Source: JAGVPT01 sp963772165
GTDB lineage: Bacteria; Bacteroidota; Ignavibacteria; UBA10030; UBA8401
NCBI GenBank assembly: GCA_963772165.1
Contig: CAVYWA010000009.1
Coordinates: 401,280 to 465,279 of the forward strand
Direction of reading: 5' to 3'
Length of the DNA: 64,000 nucleotides
Position 1 is the stretch's first letter, and every line of letters begins with the position of its first letter. Positions 1 to 8,818 of the stretch are shown piece by piece. The position numbers and the translations under genes are program-made. The notes beneath the pieces are model-generated. The model did no database searches. It was not told the origin of the DNA and saw only the letters and a program-made list of their open reading frames with translations.

Positions 1-36
1 ATAATGGCGGATAATCTCTTTCGAAAGATTTTTTGA

Positions 37-1359
37 ATGACATCACAGGTAAAATTTTTTATCATAACGATAGGGTGTTTCTTCCTCGTCAGTACCGGAG
101 ACGCACAGCCATCCGACAGCTCATCCCAGGATTGGAATTTCCATTTTCAACAGACTATTGTCCTTCAATACCACCCCGACTTTACCGCAAAGTATTCCGG
201 AGTCAACAGCTTAGACACGAGTGAACCTGCTCAGACCTCGGTTACATCCACCTTTTTCGTCGGCAGGAGGCTATGGAAAAATGCGGAAGCATACGTCAAC
301 CCCGAGCTTTCAGGCGGGAATGGATTGAGCGAGGTGACGGGTATCGCCGGTTTTCCGAACGGTGAAACATTCCGCATCGGCAACCCTTCACCACAACTAA
401 CGATCGCGCGCGTTTATATCGTTCAGCGGTTCGATTTGTCGGAGACCAAAACAATCGTTGAGGACGACCAAAACCAACTCATGGAAACACGGCCTGATGC
501 CTACGTCAATATCACCGCGGGAAAAATAAGTATGATCGACTATTTCGATAAAAACCGTTACAGCGACGACCCTCGTACGAAGTTTCTCAATTGGGCGTTA
601 ATGACGAACGGTGCCTGGGATTATCCTGCCAACACGCACGGTTATACGTGGGGAATTGTTGCGGAATTCGTCACGCCACCGTGGGCGCTGCGCGCGTCGG
701 CGGCGATGGTGCCCACCGAAGCGAACCAATCCGTTATGGACTTGAACCTCAGCCGGGCACATTCCGAAACGATTGAAATCGAGCACGACTATACTCTCGG
801 CACACATCAAGGTGCAATGCGGCTGCTCGGGTTCCACACTATGGCGCGCATGGGGAATTACGATCAAGCGCTGGAACTTCCTCCGGGAGAGGTTGACGTG
901 GTCGCAACACGTGCGTACGGCCGGAGCAAATACGGCATGGGGTTGAACATTGAACAAGAATTGGGCGATAACGTCGGCATGATGTTCAGGGCGAGTTGGA
1001 ATGACGGGCACAACGAGACATGGATGTTCACGGAGATCGACCAGGCTGTCAGCGCAGCCGTTATATACGATGGAAGAGCTTGGGATCGTGCGGGAGATAA
1101 TTTCGGTATTGCAATGCTTGCGAACGGTATCTCCGCAGAGCATCGCGCATACCTCAAAGCCGGGGGCTACGGATTTCTTATCGGCGACGGCAATCTAAAT
1201 TACTCTCCAGAGTCCATCGCCGAAACGTTTTATTCTTTGTCACTCTCTGCGTATCATTTGCAACTCTCCCCGGACTATCAGTTCGTGCTTAACCCGGCCT
1301 ACAACAAAGACCGGGGTCCGGTCCATGTATTTGCAATCCGAATCCATTCAGAGTTCTGA
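37..1359 (+). CDS. OprB-type carbohydrate-selective porin
   Basis: A 440-residue outer-membrane protein with a signal peptide (hydrophobic residues 7-17, cleavage near the AQP at 23-25). Alternating beta-strand character runs to a C-terminal Phe (IRIHSEF), as expected of a beta-barrel. The C-terminal block around residues 395-440, with AETFYSLSLSAYHLQLSPDYQ and a YNKDRGP stretch, resembles the end of OprB-family porins (PF04966), which carry sugars across the outer membrane. Length is usual for the family. It is monocistronic as seen here. The family call rests on recognition of the C-terminal pattern; the substrate is unknown. Confidence 0.75.
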   Translation: MTSQVKFFIITIGCFFLVSTGDAQPSDSSSQDWNFHFQQTIVLQYHPDFTAKYSGVNSLDTSEPAQTSVTSTFFVGRRLWKNAEAYVNPELSGGNGLSEVTGIAGFPNGETFRIGNPSPQLTIARVYIVQRFDLSETKTIVEDDQNQLMETRPDAYVNITAGKISMIDYFDKNRYSDDPRTKFLNWALMTNGAWDYPANTHGYTWGIVAEFVTPPWALRASAAMVPTEANQSVMDLNLSRAHSETIEIEHDYTLGTHQGAMRLLGFHTMARMGNYDQALELPPGEVDVVATRAYGRSKYGMGLNIEQELGDNVGMMFRASWNDGHNETWMFTEIDQAVSAAVIYDGRAWDRAGDNFGIAMLANGISAEHRAYLKAGGYGFLIGDGNLNYSPESIAETFYSLSLSAYHLQLSPDYQFVLNPAYNKDRGPVHVFAIRIHSEF

Positions 1360-1390
1360 ACGATCGACCAGCACCGGCTTATTCCGTTCA

Positions 1391-1915
1391 TTACTTTTCT
1401 CTTGTTCGACCTCCCGAAGGCTGGGACTGCCTCACCGGCTGCTGCGTTTGAGGACGGGGCTGTGCCATTTGAGTGCGGGGAGCTGCCTGGGGTTGAGGCC
1501 GCACTGTCGGTTGAGTCTGCTCCCAAACGTTCCTCTGATATTCCTGCGCATTATGAATTGTATTGAAATTAATGCTGGGCGATGGCACAGGCTGCCGCTG
1601 CCTCGAAGGGGTTGGTCCAACGATATTTACAGACTGCTGCCTTGAAGGTTGTGGTTCAGAAATACGTTGATCTCCAGGCCGCGCCGCCGGTTCCCGCGAA
1701 TTGGAAACAACTTGCTCGACCGGCATCGAGATTCGGATTGGCGGCTGTTTGGTCGGCGGCTCAATCGCACCAGAAATATTTTTTCCATTCTCATCGCCAG
1801 GTTCCCGTTTTCTTGGTTCGGTATTCAGAGATGGAAACTTGGAAGAATTTTCCCGAATATATTTATCGCGAATATCCGGAGTAATCGGTTTGCCCCCGTT
1901 TTGTTTTTTGTACCT
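1391..1915 (-). pseudogene. Out-of-frame Pro/Gln-rich tail of the upstream Tyr/Trp-rich protein
   Basis: The reading frame below the stop at 1863 continues open from about 1915 down to 1391 in a neighbouring frame. It is rich in Pro, Gln, Arg and Ser (for example RPQPQAAPRTQMAQPRPQ) and ends in GGRTREK. Such a basic Pro/Gln tail is typical of the C-terminus of the preceding gene's protein type. The two frames overlap in an A-rich/G-rich stretch (runs at 1904-1909 and 1893-1897). One extra or missing base there would fuse them into about 570 residues. It is either a consensus error or a genuine frameshift. Confidence 0.55.
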
Positions 1916-3104
1916 CTACGTCTAAACTCCCCACTTGTTTTATTACTTCCGGTCTTCGAGTCCTGTTCGTGGCAAAGTCTTGCGGTAAGTACTCTTTATG
2001 CTCATGGATCCAGGCATGAACAATCACAGAATTTCCGCTGCCCGTTCTTTGCCGTCCGCCATAATGGTCGATATAGCCGTTACCCAAATTGGGATAGCGG
2101 CGCAAATGTTCGGGAGAATAAAAATACCATGTAGTAAAATAGCGCGAGGGGGAACCGATGATCACGATATTTCCACGTCGATCGTGGTAAAACCCGCAGT
2201 CGAACCAGTAAGGATATGGATACCAATAACTGTATGGATACCATGTAGGATAACCATACCAATAGGGATATGGATAACAGGTATAATTGTTGATATAGTC
2301 CGAGTCCGGTGTGCTGTTCACATCCTCCTCGGTATATCCATTTTCCGTTGCATAGTCATTAGCGGCATTTTTTAAATCCTCTGCTTCATCCGGGTTCTGT
2401 TCGATACTTTGTTTCCATGCCTCCGCATCCTGGGCGTTCTGTCGTGTTTCCGCGAGATTGAGCGAGTCGGCTCTGTGGATGACTCCGTTCGGATTCCGTC
2501 TGTAACGGTCGCCTACCCGCACGGTAAGGCCGAGGTGATCGTTGAGAAGGTTGATGATTTCAGGAAATTGGATGAGCACTTTCAGAGCTTTCTGAGTTTC
2601 AAGGGGATAATCCGTAAGGATCGTGTCGAACTGAGCATCTGTTTTATTCTGAATATCGTCCATCTTTTGAAGGATGGAGTAATACCCCATTCCATATTTC
2701 ATCGCGGTTTCACGAATCTCCGCAGGGTAGTCTTTTAGAACGATGTTAATCTGGTCCACCGATTCTTTACCCTCCTGCACCAGCCTTGAAATCAAACCGG
2801 GGTACCTGCTCAAATTCCAAAAATCCTCTTGCTCATTTTTAGAATAGCTGCCGATCAGTGTAACGAATTCATCGCTGGATGTCTTCTGCAAGCTCGCTAT
2901 GCTCACGATGGCCGATGGGTATTCGCACGCTTCAAAAATATGAAGACGGATAGTGTCAGGATACATCACCAGTGCGTTAAGAGCTGCTGAATCTTCTTTC
3001 ATTAAATGCTTAGGCGTTGGACTCTGCTGCTGTGCAACGGCATCGATCGTAACAATGCCAATGATAGAAGCGCACAACATCCCGACCAAAAGGTTTGTTT
3101 TCAT
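1863..3104 (-). CDS. Tyr/Trp-rich exported protein, possibly DUF3300-like; probably frameshifted at its 3' end
   Basis: 413 residues with a signal peptide (residues 1-25, ending VDAVAQQQ). Residues 40-70 (LNALVMYPDTIRLHIFEACEYP) resemble the opening of DUF3300 proteins ('ALYPDPLLAQILMASTYP'). A region with YPYPYWYGYPTWYPYSYWY near residues 275-300 is extraordinarily aromatic. The reading frame stops at TDYSGYSR, but a Pro/Gln-rich tail continues in another frame just downstream, so this stop is probably not native. Function is unknown; envelope location is likely from the signal peptide. It is convergent with the porin gene. Confidence 0.65.
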   Translation of the reverse strand: MKTNLLVGMLCASIIGIVTIDAVAQQQSPTPKHLMKEDSAALNALVMYPDTIRLHIFEACEYPSAIVSIASLQKTSSDEFVTLIGSYSKNEQEDFWNLSRYPGLISRLVQEGKESVDQINIVLKDYPAEIRETAMKYGMGYYSILQKMDDIQNKTDAQFDTILTDYPLETQKALKVLIQFPEIINLLNDHLGLTVRVGDRYRRNPNGVIHRADSLNLAETRQNAQDAEAWKQSIEQNPDEAEDLKNAANDYATENGYTEEDVNSTPDSDYINNYTCYPYPYWYGYPTWYPYSYWYPYPYWFDCGFYHDRRGNIVIIGSPSRYFTTWYFYSPEHLRRYPNLGNGYIDHYGGRQRTGSGNSVIVHAWIHEHKEYLPQDFATNRTRRPEVIKQVGSLDVEVQKTKRGQTDYSGYSR

Positions 3105-3405
3105 ATTCTCTCAATGGAATAATGTTACATTCAGTTATTAGCTGCTACTATATATACAATTGTACCTCAGAAAAGGATTAATAGCAAATGACGCAATAGC
3201 TAAAGTGGCTTAAAAAGAGGACTATGAGGCTATATTCGCGGCTGTCGTATACACATCGCAAAATGTTGAGCCATGAACCACGAAGGTGTCCAACCGCTCT
3301 GCAAAACGAATTGACTGTCGCATAGTTTTTAGCTACCATAACGGAAAATTCCCCTGACCCGGGGTATCGCGACAATTTTCCGTTTCATTTGACATCGGCC
3401 TATCC

Positions 3406-5073
3406 ATGACAAAAATATTCTTGGTTACATCCTTCTTAATACCTCTAAGTGTGCTATTTTCACAAACCAACCCCGAGTATAAGCTCCTTACGGCATCCGT
3501 TCGCCAATATGAAAAGGCTGAATGGAATATTGATATCAATGAAACGTATAAAAATCCATTTGACTCCAGAGAAGTTTCATTGGATATGATGATCACCACA
3601 CCATCCGGAAAACCGCTTGCGCTCCCCTGCTATTACGATACCACCCAAACGAAAGGATCCTCGTGGAAAGCCAGGTTCGCGCCGCAGGAAGCCGGAAAAT
3701 ATACTTATTTTTTCCGCCTCACCACTCGCAGTGCGACAACCGACTCCCGGGGAGGGATTTTTATTTCTACCCCGACCGATAAACCGGGCTTCCTTCATAA
3801 AAATGATTTATGGACTTTCAAATTTGATAACGGAAGTTTATTCAGGGGTATCGGCGAGAACATCGGCTGGGAATCACGGTCGTTTGAAAATCCCAAGTGG
3901 AACTATGAATATTTATTATCCAAGCTCGCAGCAAATAAGGGGAATTTTTTTAGAACATGGCTCTGCAGCTGGAATCTTCCCATTGAGTGGAAGAAGGTTA
4001 ATGCTACCTCGCGTTACACAAACAGCAATGAGTATTTCAACCCGGGTGCAATAAAAAGAATGGATGAGTTGGTAGACCTTTGCGACAGCCTCGGTTTATA
4101 TTTCATGCTCACCATCGACTGGCACGGGGCGCTCATCCCGGATGCTCAATGGCGGACCAGCAACTACAACTCCGCCAATGGCGGTCCTGCTTCAAACCCG
4201 ACCGAGTTCTTTACTCTCCGTGCAGCTCAGGATCAATACAGAAATAAGCTGCGGTACCTTGTGGCGCGCTGGGGCTACAGCACGAGCATCGCAGCCTGGG
4301 AATTCTTTAATGAGGTCGATAATGCAGCATTTACCCAGCAGGACAGCATCCGCATTCCGCATAACGCCGTCACCCAATGGCACATGGAAATGAGCCGGTA
4401 CTTGAAAGACCTTGATCCTTACGGGCACTTAGTGACGACGAGCATTTCTCACCGCGACATCCAAGGATTGAATTCCATCGCATACATCGACTTCAACCAA
4501 AAACATATTTACAAGCATACTGAAAAAATTCCCGCCATTTATGGCACGTACATCCAAACGTTCGGAAAGCCTTACGTCGTCGCTGAATTTGGATACCGCT
4601 GGGAAGACGACGACTCTACGTACGGCAAGCTTTTCGATTACGATTTTAAACGGGGGCTCTGGTACGGTTTATTCAGCCCCACACCGGTACTGCCGATGAG
4701 CTGGTGGTGGGAGATGTTCGATGAAAGAAAGATGACTCCGTATTTTCGCGGTGTCAGGATGATCAGCGATGAAATGCTAAAAGCGGGAAACGGTTCCTTT
4801 GTTCCCTTTTCGCCATCATCAGGTTTGCTCGAAAGCTATGGCGTCCGGTGCGGCAATTCGTATTTCGTTTATCTCCTGAACAACAGCGACACGGTCGTCA
4901 CAACGCCGGTGACTTTTGCAGTGGAGGCGGGAGACGGGATGATGGTACAGTCGTTTATTCCGGAAGATATGTCTTTCAAAAAAGTCAACGATGTTACATC
5001 CGGAGCGAACGGCATGACGATCAATATTGCACTGGGGAGCAAAAAGGAACTGGTGCTGGTAATAAATAATTGA
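3406..5073 (+). CDS. Secreted DUF5060 / clan GH-A glycoside hydrolase
   Basis: 555 residues with a signal peptide (1-20, ...VLFSQ). Residues 25-125 form a DUF5060-type beta-sandwich (QYEKAEWNIDI, FAPQEAGKYTYFFRL). Residues 140-450 are a TIM barrel of the GH5-like kind. The expected acid/base is E303 in WEFFNEVD, and the expected nucleophile is E394 in VVAEFGYRWE, both at strand ends 4 and 7. A C-terminal beta-sandwich follows (about 470-555). It should hydrolyse an external beta-glycan; the exact substrate (mannan, xylan or other) cannot be told. No T9SS tail is present. It stands alone between convergent and divergent neighbours. Confidence 0.75.
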   Translation: MTKIFLVTSFLIPLSVLFSQTNPEYKLLTASVRQYEKAEWNIDINETYKNPFDSREVSLDMMITTPSGKPLALPCYYDTTQTKGSSWKARFAPQEAGKYTYFFRLTTRSATTDSRGGIFISTPTDKPGFLHKNDLWTFKFDNGSLFRGIGENIGWESRSFENPKWNYEYLLSKLAANKGNFFRTWLCSWNLPIEWKKVNATSRYTNSNEYFNPGAIKRMDELVDLCDSLGLYFMLTIDWHGALIPDAQWRTSNYNSANGGPASNPTEFFTLRAAQDQYRNKLRYLVARWGYSTSIAAWEFFNEVDNAAFTQQDSIRIPHNAVTQWHMEMSRYLKDLDPYGHLVTTSISHRDIQGLNSIAYIDFNQKHIYKHTEKIPAIYGTYIQTFGKPYVVAEFGYRWEDDDSTYGKLFDYDFKRGLWYGLFSPTPVLPMSWWWEMFDERKMTPYFRGVRMISDEMLKAGNGSFVPFSPSSGLLESYGVRCGNSYFVYLLNNSDTVVTTPVTFAVEAGDGMMVQSFIPEDMSFKKVNDVTSGANGMTINIALGSKKELVLVINN

Positions 5074-5135
5074 AGGCGCAGGAGCAAAAAGAAAACATCA
5101 GCATTGGGCATCGGCGGGGGGATTCAACACTGACA

Positions 5136-6014
5136 CTATTTTAACATCAACATTTTCTTCGTTTCCAGAAATCGCTTATTCGGATCGCTGTTGGCAACCG
5201 CCTCAAGCCGATAGAAGTATATTCCCGAAGTGACAGCATCCTTCCACTCCGCTTCATAATTGCCTGCGTTTCTTTCGCCATCGACCAGGGTTGCTACACG
5301 CTGCCCGATAGCGTTGAAGATTTCAAGTTTTACCCGGCTCTCCAATGGAATGGAGTATCGAATGATTGTTGCCGGATTGAATGGATTCGGAAAATTTTGA
5401 GACAGACCGAACGATTTCGGCGTTGTAGTAGTGAATTGAGTTACGCCGGTTAAGCTGCCCTGGCCCGAAAGCGGGAACCTTGCAAGTGGAAGCTGCGAAT
5501 TGTTCAGGATATAGAGCGTATCATCGTACTGACGTATCGAGTCGGGCTGAAATCGAACGCTCATTGTGACCGTGTCTCCCTTCGCGATGATTCTATTTGC
5601 CAAGACCGGTGCAACTTGAAAGTACTTGGTGCGGGTATAAAGAGAGTCCACCTCAAGGTAACTGACGGAAGTGTTTGTTATCGTAAACACTCTTTGCTGG
5701 ATGCTGTCCCTTATCGCCGCTCCAAAATTGAGCGACTGCGGCGTGACGCTGATGATGGAGAACGGGGAATTTCCTGAGAGCGGGACTTTGAACAGAGAGG
5801 TATCTGAATTGTTCCTAATAAAGAGTGTATCGATGAACGCGCCGACGCTCTTAGAGAAAAATCTTACGACGATATTCAGCGTGTCGGTTGTGACGGTCGC
5901 TTTCGTAGTAAGGCTCTTGAAAGAAGTCGTCGATGTGTAGATTGAATCGATGATCAGCGGGTTCGAAGACCCGTTCGTGACTTTGAGGATGACGTCCATT
6001 GAGTCGATTGACAC
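5136..6014 (-). CDS. C-terminal part of a T9SS-sorted surface protein (frameshifted from 5851-6990)
   Basis: 292 residues with two choice-of-anchor-D/ASPM-SPD-2-Hydin-like repeats (about residues 5-95 and 100-185, each with SLNFGAAIRDS or a PLSG end). After these comes a classic T9SS type A sorting domain (about 200-292): SQNFPNPFNPATIIRYSIP, then VKLEIFNAIGQRVATLVDG, SGIYFYRLEA and a Lys-rich end. The first residues, SIDSMDVILKVTNGSS, complete a repeat begun in the upstream frame. This is therefore the second half of one gene, not an independent protein. Expected fate is export and cell-surface anchoring or release by the Por system. Confidence 0.75.
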   Translation of the reverse strand: MSIDSMDVILKVTNGSSNPLIIDSIYTSTTSFKSLTTKATVTTDTLNIVVRFFSKSVGAFIDTLFIRNNSDTSLFKVPLSGNSPFSIISVTPQSLNFGAAIRDSIQQRVFTITNTSVSYLEVDSLYTRTKYFQVAPVLANRIIAKGDTVTMSVRFQPDSIRQYDDTLYILNNSQLPLARFPLSGQGSLTGVTQFTTTTPKSFGLSQNFPNPFNPATIIRYSIPLESRVKLEIFNAIGQRVATLVDGERNAGNYEAEWKDAVTSGIYFYRLEAVANSDPNKRFLETKKMLMLK

Positions 6015-6990
6015 CTACATCGCCGAAGGATAGCGTTCGAGCCGATAGGATGAGGGGCGCCGTGTCTTTTTCGGCCAGCCATAACGATGCATTGAGATGA
6101 AGATTGGCATGGTTTGAACCGACCTCCAGCCAGCCGACATACAATGTATTGTGCGGTGCACCGGTGCCATCATCTGCGGGCGAACTATCCCCGATCAAAC
6201 ACACTCTTCCCCTTCCAAACGACGCGGTTGCAAACATCACGTTGGTCAGAGTTTGGGGATATGACGATCTCCAGATAATTCCTTTTACCGTTGGATTAGT
6301 GGATGGGTTCAACGTTATCGTTGCACCATCGCTGTACTTCAGCTCTGTCACCGGACCCGCCGGGCCATGTAGTATCGGATTGGTAGTATCCGCCAGAACA
6401 TTCGTCGTGGTTTCGGAATAGTCGGTTGAGTCCACCAGCATGCCAAACGGAAGCGGCTGAACGGAATTGTTGCGCATCAAATCATTCCAGATCCTTACAG
6501 CATCCCACCCGTTATTGTTGCGGTCGGCCCCGGCGTGGTCGGAGATCATGAATAACCCGCCTCCGTTTTGGACGAACCGCACGATCGCAGTTTTTTCCGA
6601 AGCGGTGAATGCAACGTTCGGCTCGTCGACGATGTACACGTCGTAATTCTTGAGGTCCTGTGGATTCGTGGAGTCGCCGTAGGAAATTGCTGTACCCACG
6701 GGGAGTGTTTCGACGTGATGCCCCATCTTCACCAACGAAATTCCCCAGGACGACAACGCACCGGTCCAGTATGTTTCCGGGGTCGACTGAGTGACCGTCG
6801 ATTCAGGCGGAGTTGGGAATCGCCCGGGAATATTGTTGTCTTCATCGATAACCCAGTCTGCATTACCGGCGGTCTCAGCTTTTGTGGCATCGAAAAGAAA
6901 TTTTCTTTGTGCCAGACCATTCCCTGCACATAACATCGTTATTGTCAGGACAATCGCTATCCTAAGAAAACAATCATTGAATTTTTTCAT
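5851..6990 (-). CDS. N-terminal part of T9SS-sorted protein with ThuA/GATase-like domain
   Basis: Signal peptide (1-27, ...GNGLAQ), then a domain of about 280 residues. This domain has NYDVYIVDEPN, FVQNGGGLFMISDHAGADRNNNGW and FGRGRVCLIGDSSPADDG, the layout of DUF4350/ThuA-like glutamine-amidotransferase-fold domains. At ILSARTLSFGDVGVN the anchor-D repeat begins and the frame is lost. The native continuation (SIDSMDVILKV) is in the next frame, starting at about 6014. A single-base indel at 6003-6014 explains both halves, giving a native protein of about 615 residues. The residues after GVN in this frame are frameshift artefact. Confidence 0.7.
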   Translation of the reverse strand: MKKFNDCFLRIAIVLTITMLCAGNGLAQRKFLFDATKAETAGNADWVIDEDNNIPGRFPTPPESTVTQSTPETYWTGALSSWGISLVKMGHHVETLPVGTAISYGDSTNPQDLKNYDVYIVDEPNVAFTASEKTAIVRFVQNGGGLFMISDHAGADRNNNGWDAVRIWNDLMRNNSVQPLPFGMLVDSTDYSETTTNVLADTTNPILHGPAGPVTELKYSDGATITLNPSTNPTVKGIIWRSSYPQTLTNVMFATASFGRGRVCLIGDSSPADDGTGAPHNTLYVGWLEVGSNHANLHLNASLWLAEKDTAPLILSARTLSFGDVGVNRLNGRHPQSHERVFEPADHRFNLHIDDFFQEPYYESDRHNRHAEYRRKIFL

Positions 6991-7201
6991 GTATAAAATA
7001 TAACAAATCCTCGGTTGGGTTCCAATTTTTAGAGTGCTGGCTCAGTGTGTCATTCTTTGTAAGCCGCCCAGAATTGTCTATTCCAACATCGACAGGAAAA
7101 TCGCCTAAAGTTCTCCTAAGAATCGGCCGATAATACTTAATAGCGGGCTAAGAAAAATCATTTTCAACCCGCCGGGAAAAATATTATGAGGAGGAGGGTG
7201 T

Positions 7202-7660
7202 ATGTCAGTACAAGGTGTTTCCGCAAGTACCAATCCGTATCTGTCCAATCTGCAAAGTAGCTCATCCACGATCGCGAGTGCATTTCAGAATTTGGCAACC
7301 GCGCTTCAATCGGGCGATTTGAAAAGTGCGCAGAGCGCCTATTCACAAATTCAGAGTTTGATGCAAAATGCGCAAAGTTCTCAGGCAACAACGGGACAAC
7401 AGGCCAGCGGGCAGCAAAGCCAGTTTAGTACGGATTTTGCCGCATTGGGGAAGGCGCTTCAGTCGGGTGATATGAGTGCCGCTCAAGACGCACTCAAAAA
7501 GCTTGGGCAAGATATGCAGTCAACCGGCAAAGCTCATCACCACCATCACCATCATCCCGGCGGCGGAGCTCCAAGCCAAGCTACAGCTTCCTCGACTGCT
7601 GTGACGAGTAATGCCGGAACTACCGATTCGAGCGGCAACAATGTTAACACGCTTCTTTGA
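7202..7660 (+). CDS. Small Gln/Ser-rich protein with a polyhistidine run
   Basis: 152 residues without a signal peptide. A strong ribosome binding site (GAGGAGG) ends about 6 bases before the ATG. Two related halves share FQNLATALQSGDLKSAQ (about 27-43) and FAALGKALQSGDMSAAQ (about 78-94), a helical-pair duplication. Residues 110-116 are seven consecutive His, followed by a Gly/Pro hinge and a Thr/Ser-rich tail ending NTLL. Similar Q/S-rich 'ALQSGD' proteins are known only as hypothetical. The His run suggests metal binding, but this is inference. Confidence 0.7.
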   Translation: MSVQGVSASTNPYLSNLQSSSSTIASAFQNLATALQSGDLKSAQSAYSQIQSLMQNAQSSQATTGQQASGQQSQFSTDFAALGKALQSGDMSAAQDALKKLGQDMQSTGKAHHHHHHHPGGGAPSQATASSTAVTSNAGTTDSSGNNVNTLL

Positions 7661-7676
7661 GTCTGGATTGAAAAAG

Positions 7677-7703
7677 GCAAAAACGAAAGAGAGCTCGTTT
7701 TGC
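7677..7703. terminator. Hairpin between convergent genes
   Basis: The arms GCAAAAACGA (7677-7686) and TCGTTTTGC (7695-7703) pair, with A-rich and T-rich sides. A second overlapping pairing exists (CGAAAGAGA at 7684-7692 with TCTCTTTCG at 7717-7725). The position, between the ends of two convergent genes, suits a bidirectional terminator. Confidence 0.5.
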
Positions 7704-7705
7704 GC

Positions 7706-8779
7706 TTAGCCCTTCGTCTCTTTCGGTTTGGGAATGCCTTTGGTGTGACAATCAATGCAGCGCATCGAATGAATATTATGCGGACTTTTGCTGTCGGCGA
7801 AAGTCGTATTCATTTTTGTCACATCAAGCTGGCAGTTCGAAATGGCAGGGTGGCAATTCTTGCAGCTCTGTTTTGAATCGTTGCTGTGGTGATCGTGGCA
7901 TGCCAGGCAGCTGATTCCCTCGTGAATGCCGCGCGGCGTCCGGTCGTCGCCGGTTCCCGCCTGGTGAAATGCGCTCGGAGCGTGACACTGCAGGCAAATG
8001 CGCTGAAGAAGATCGTCGGAAACCTCGACCTTGCGGGTGCCGTCCCATATTGTCGGCGAAGGTAAGTCCGCTACTTCGACGTGGTTTTTTTCGTAGCGGT
8101 AGTAGAAAAGAGCCTTCGGAAGATCAGCCTTCCTTTCATAAAAAATTTTTTTCGGATCGGAAGGGTTTGCAGGAACTGCTGGAGCTCCTTCACGGTGAAC
8201 TTTGTGACAGGTCGAACACGGGATCACCGGCTGGCTCGCTTTTTCCGGATCGCTAAGCGCCCACGGGCCTTTGACGTTAAGCGGAGCCACCAATTCTTTA
8301 ATGGTTCCTTCGTAAAGCATTCCATGGCAGCGGAGACAATCGGCATTCAGCTGTTCAGTGGAATTGTGCTTCTCGTTCAAAAATATTGCCGCATAGGTTG
8401 CGGAATGTCCCCCCGATGTCCATTTGGCGTATTCCTCGCCGTGACATCGTTTGCAATTGCTCATCGTCTCCAAAACATCCATCTCATCAAGCTTAATACC
8501 TTCTCTCTCTCCCTCAATGAAGTGGTTAACAACCATCATTCCCTTTTCCTTCAGGCTGTGGAAGCCATTGCTGAGTGCCGTTCCGTGGCACTCCCTGCAC
8601 AGAAGAGCGCGATGGCCGCTCTGCGCCCACATGTTGGATGAGCTTTCAATTTCATGACAGCTCGCGCAGGTCGCTTGAGGGGAAGCCGTGTCCCAATAAT
8701 ATGTGAAGCCTCCGAACGCGAGGAGGAGAAATAATACCGCTGTAGATACGATGATGAATAATTTTTTTGATTTTTTCAC
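7706..8779 (-). CDS. Nine-haem c-type cytochrome, membrane anchored
   Basis: 357 residues beginning with an uncleaved-looking anchor (KKLFIIVSTAVLFLLLAFG, residues 6-24). Nine CxxCH haem-binding motifs follow: CASCH, CRECH, CKRCH, CLRCH, CSTCH, CLQCH, CLACH, CKNCH and CIDCH. The spacing and the NapC/NirT-like start suggest a periplasmic multihaem electron carrier tethered to the inner membrane. It is the last gene of a minus-strand operon after a GMC dehydrogenase (39-bp gap) and its small subunit, so it probably accepts electrons from that dehydrogenase and passes them to quinone or a terminal acceptor. The direction of electron flow is inference. Confidence 0.85.
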   Translation of the reverse strand: MKKSKKLFIIVSTAVLFLLLAFGGFTYYWDTASPQATCASCHEIESSSNMWAQSGHRALLCRECHGTALSNGFHSLKEKGMMVVNHFIEGEREGIKLDEMDVLETMSNCKRCHGEEYAKWTSGGHSATYAAIFLNEKHNSTEQLNADCLRCHGMLYEGTIKELVAPLNVKGPWALSDPEKASQPVIPCSTCHKVHREGAPAVPANPSDPKKIFYERKADLPKALFYYRYEKNHVEVADLPSPTIWDGTRKVEVSDDLLQRICLQCHAPSAFHQAGTGDDRTPRGIHEGISCLACHDHHSNDSKQSCKNCHPAISNCQLDVTKMNTTFADSKSPHNIHSMRCIDCHTKGIPKPKETKG

Positions 8780-8818
8780 TGACGTGTCTGGTTTGAAAAA
8801 GCAACTAGTAAAGTAGGC

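Noticed and set aside
598..1143. Minus-strand ORF inside the porin gene
   Set aside because: Antisense shadow of a clear OprB gene; Arg/Val-rich with no recognisable domain.
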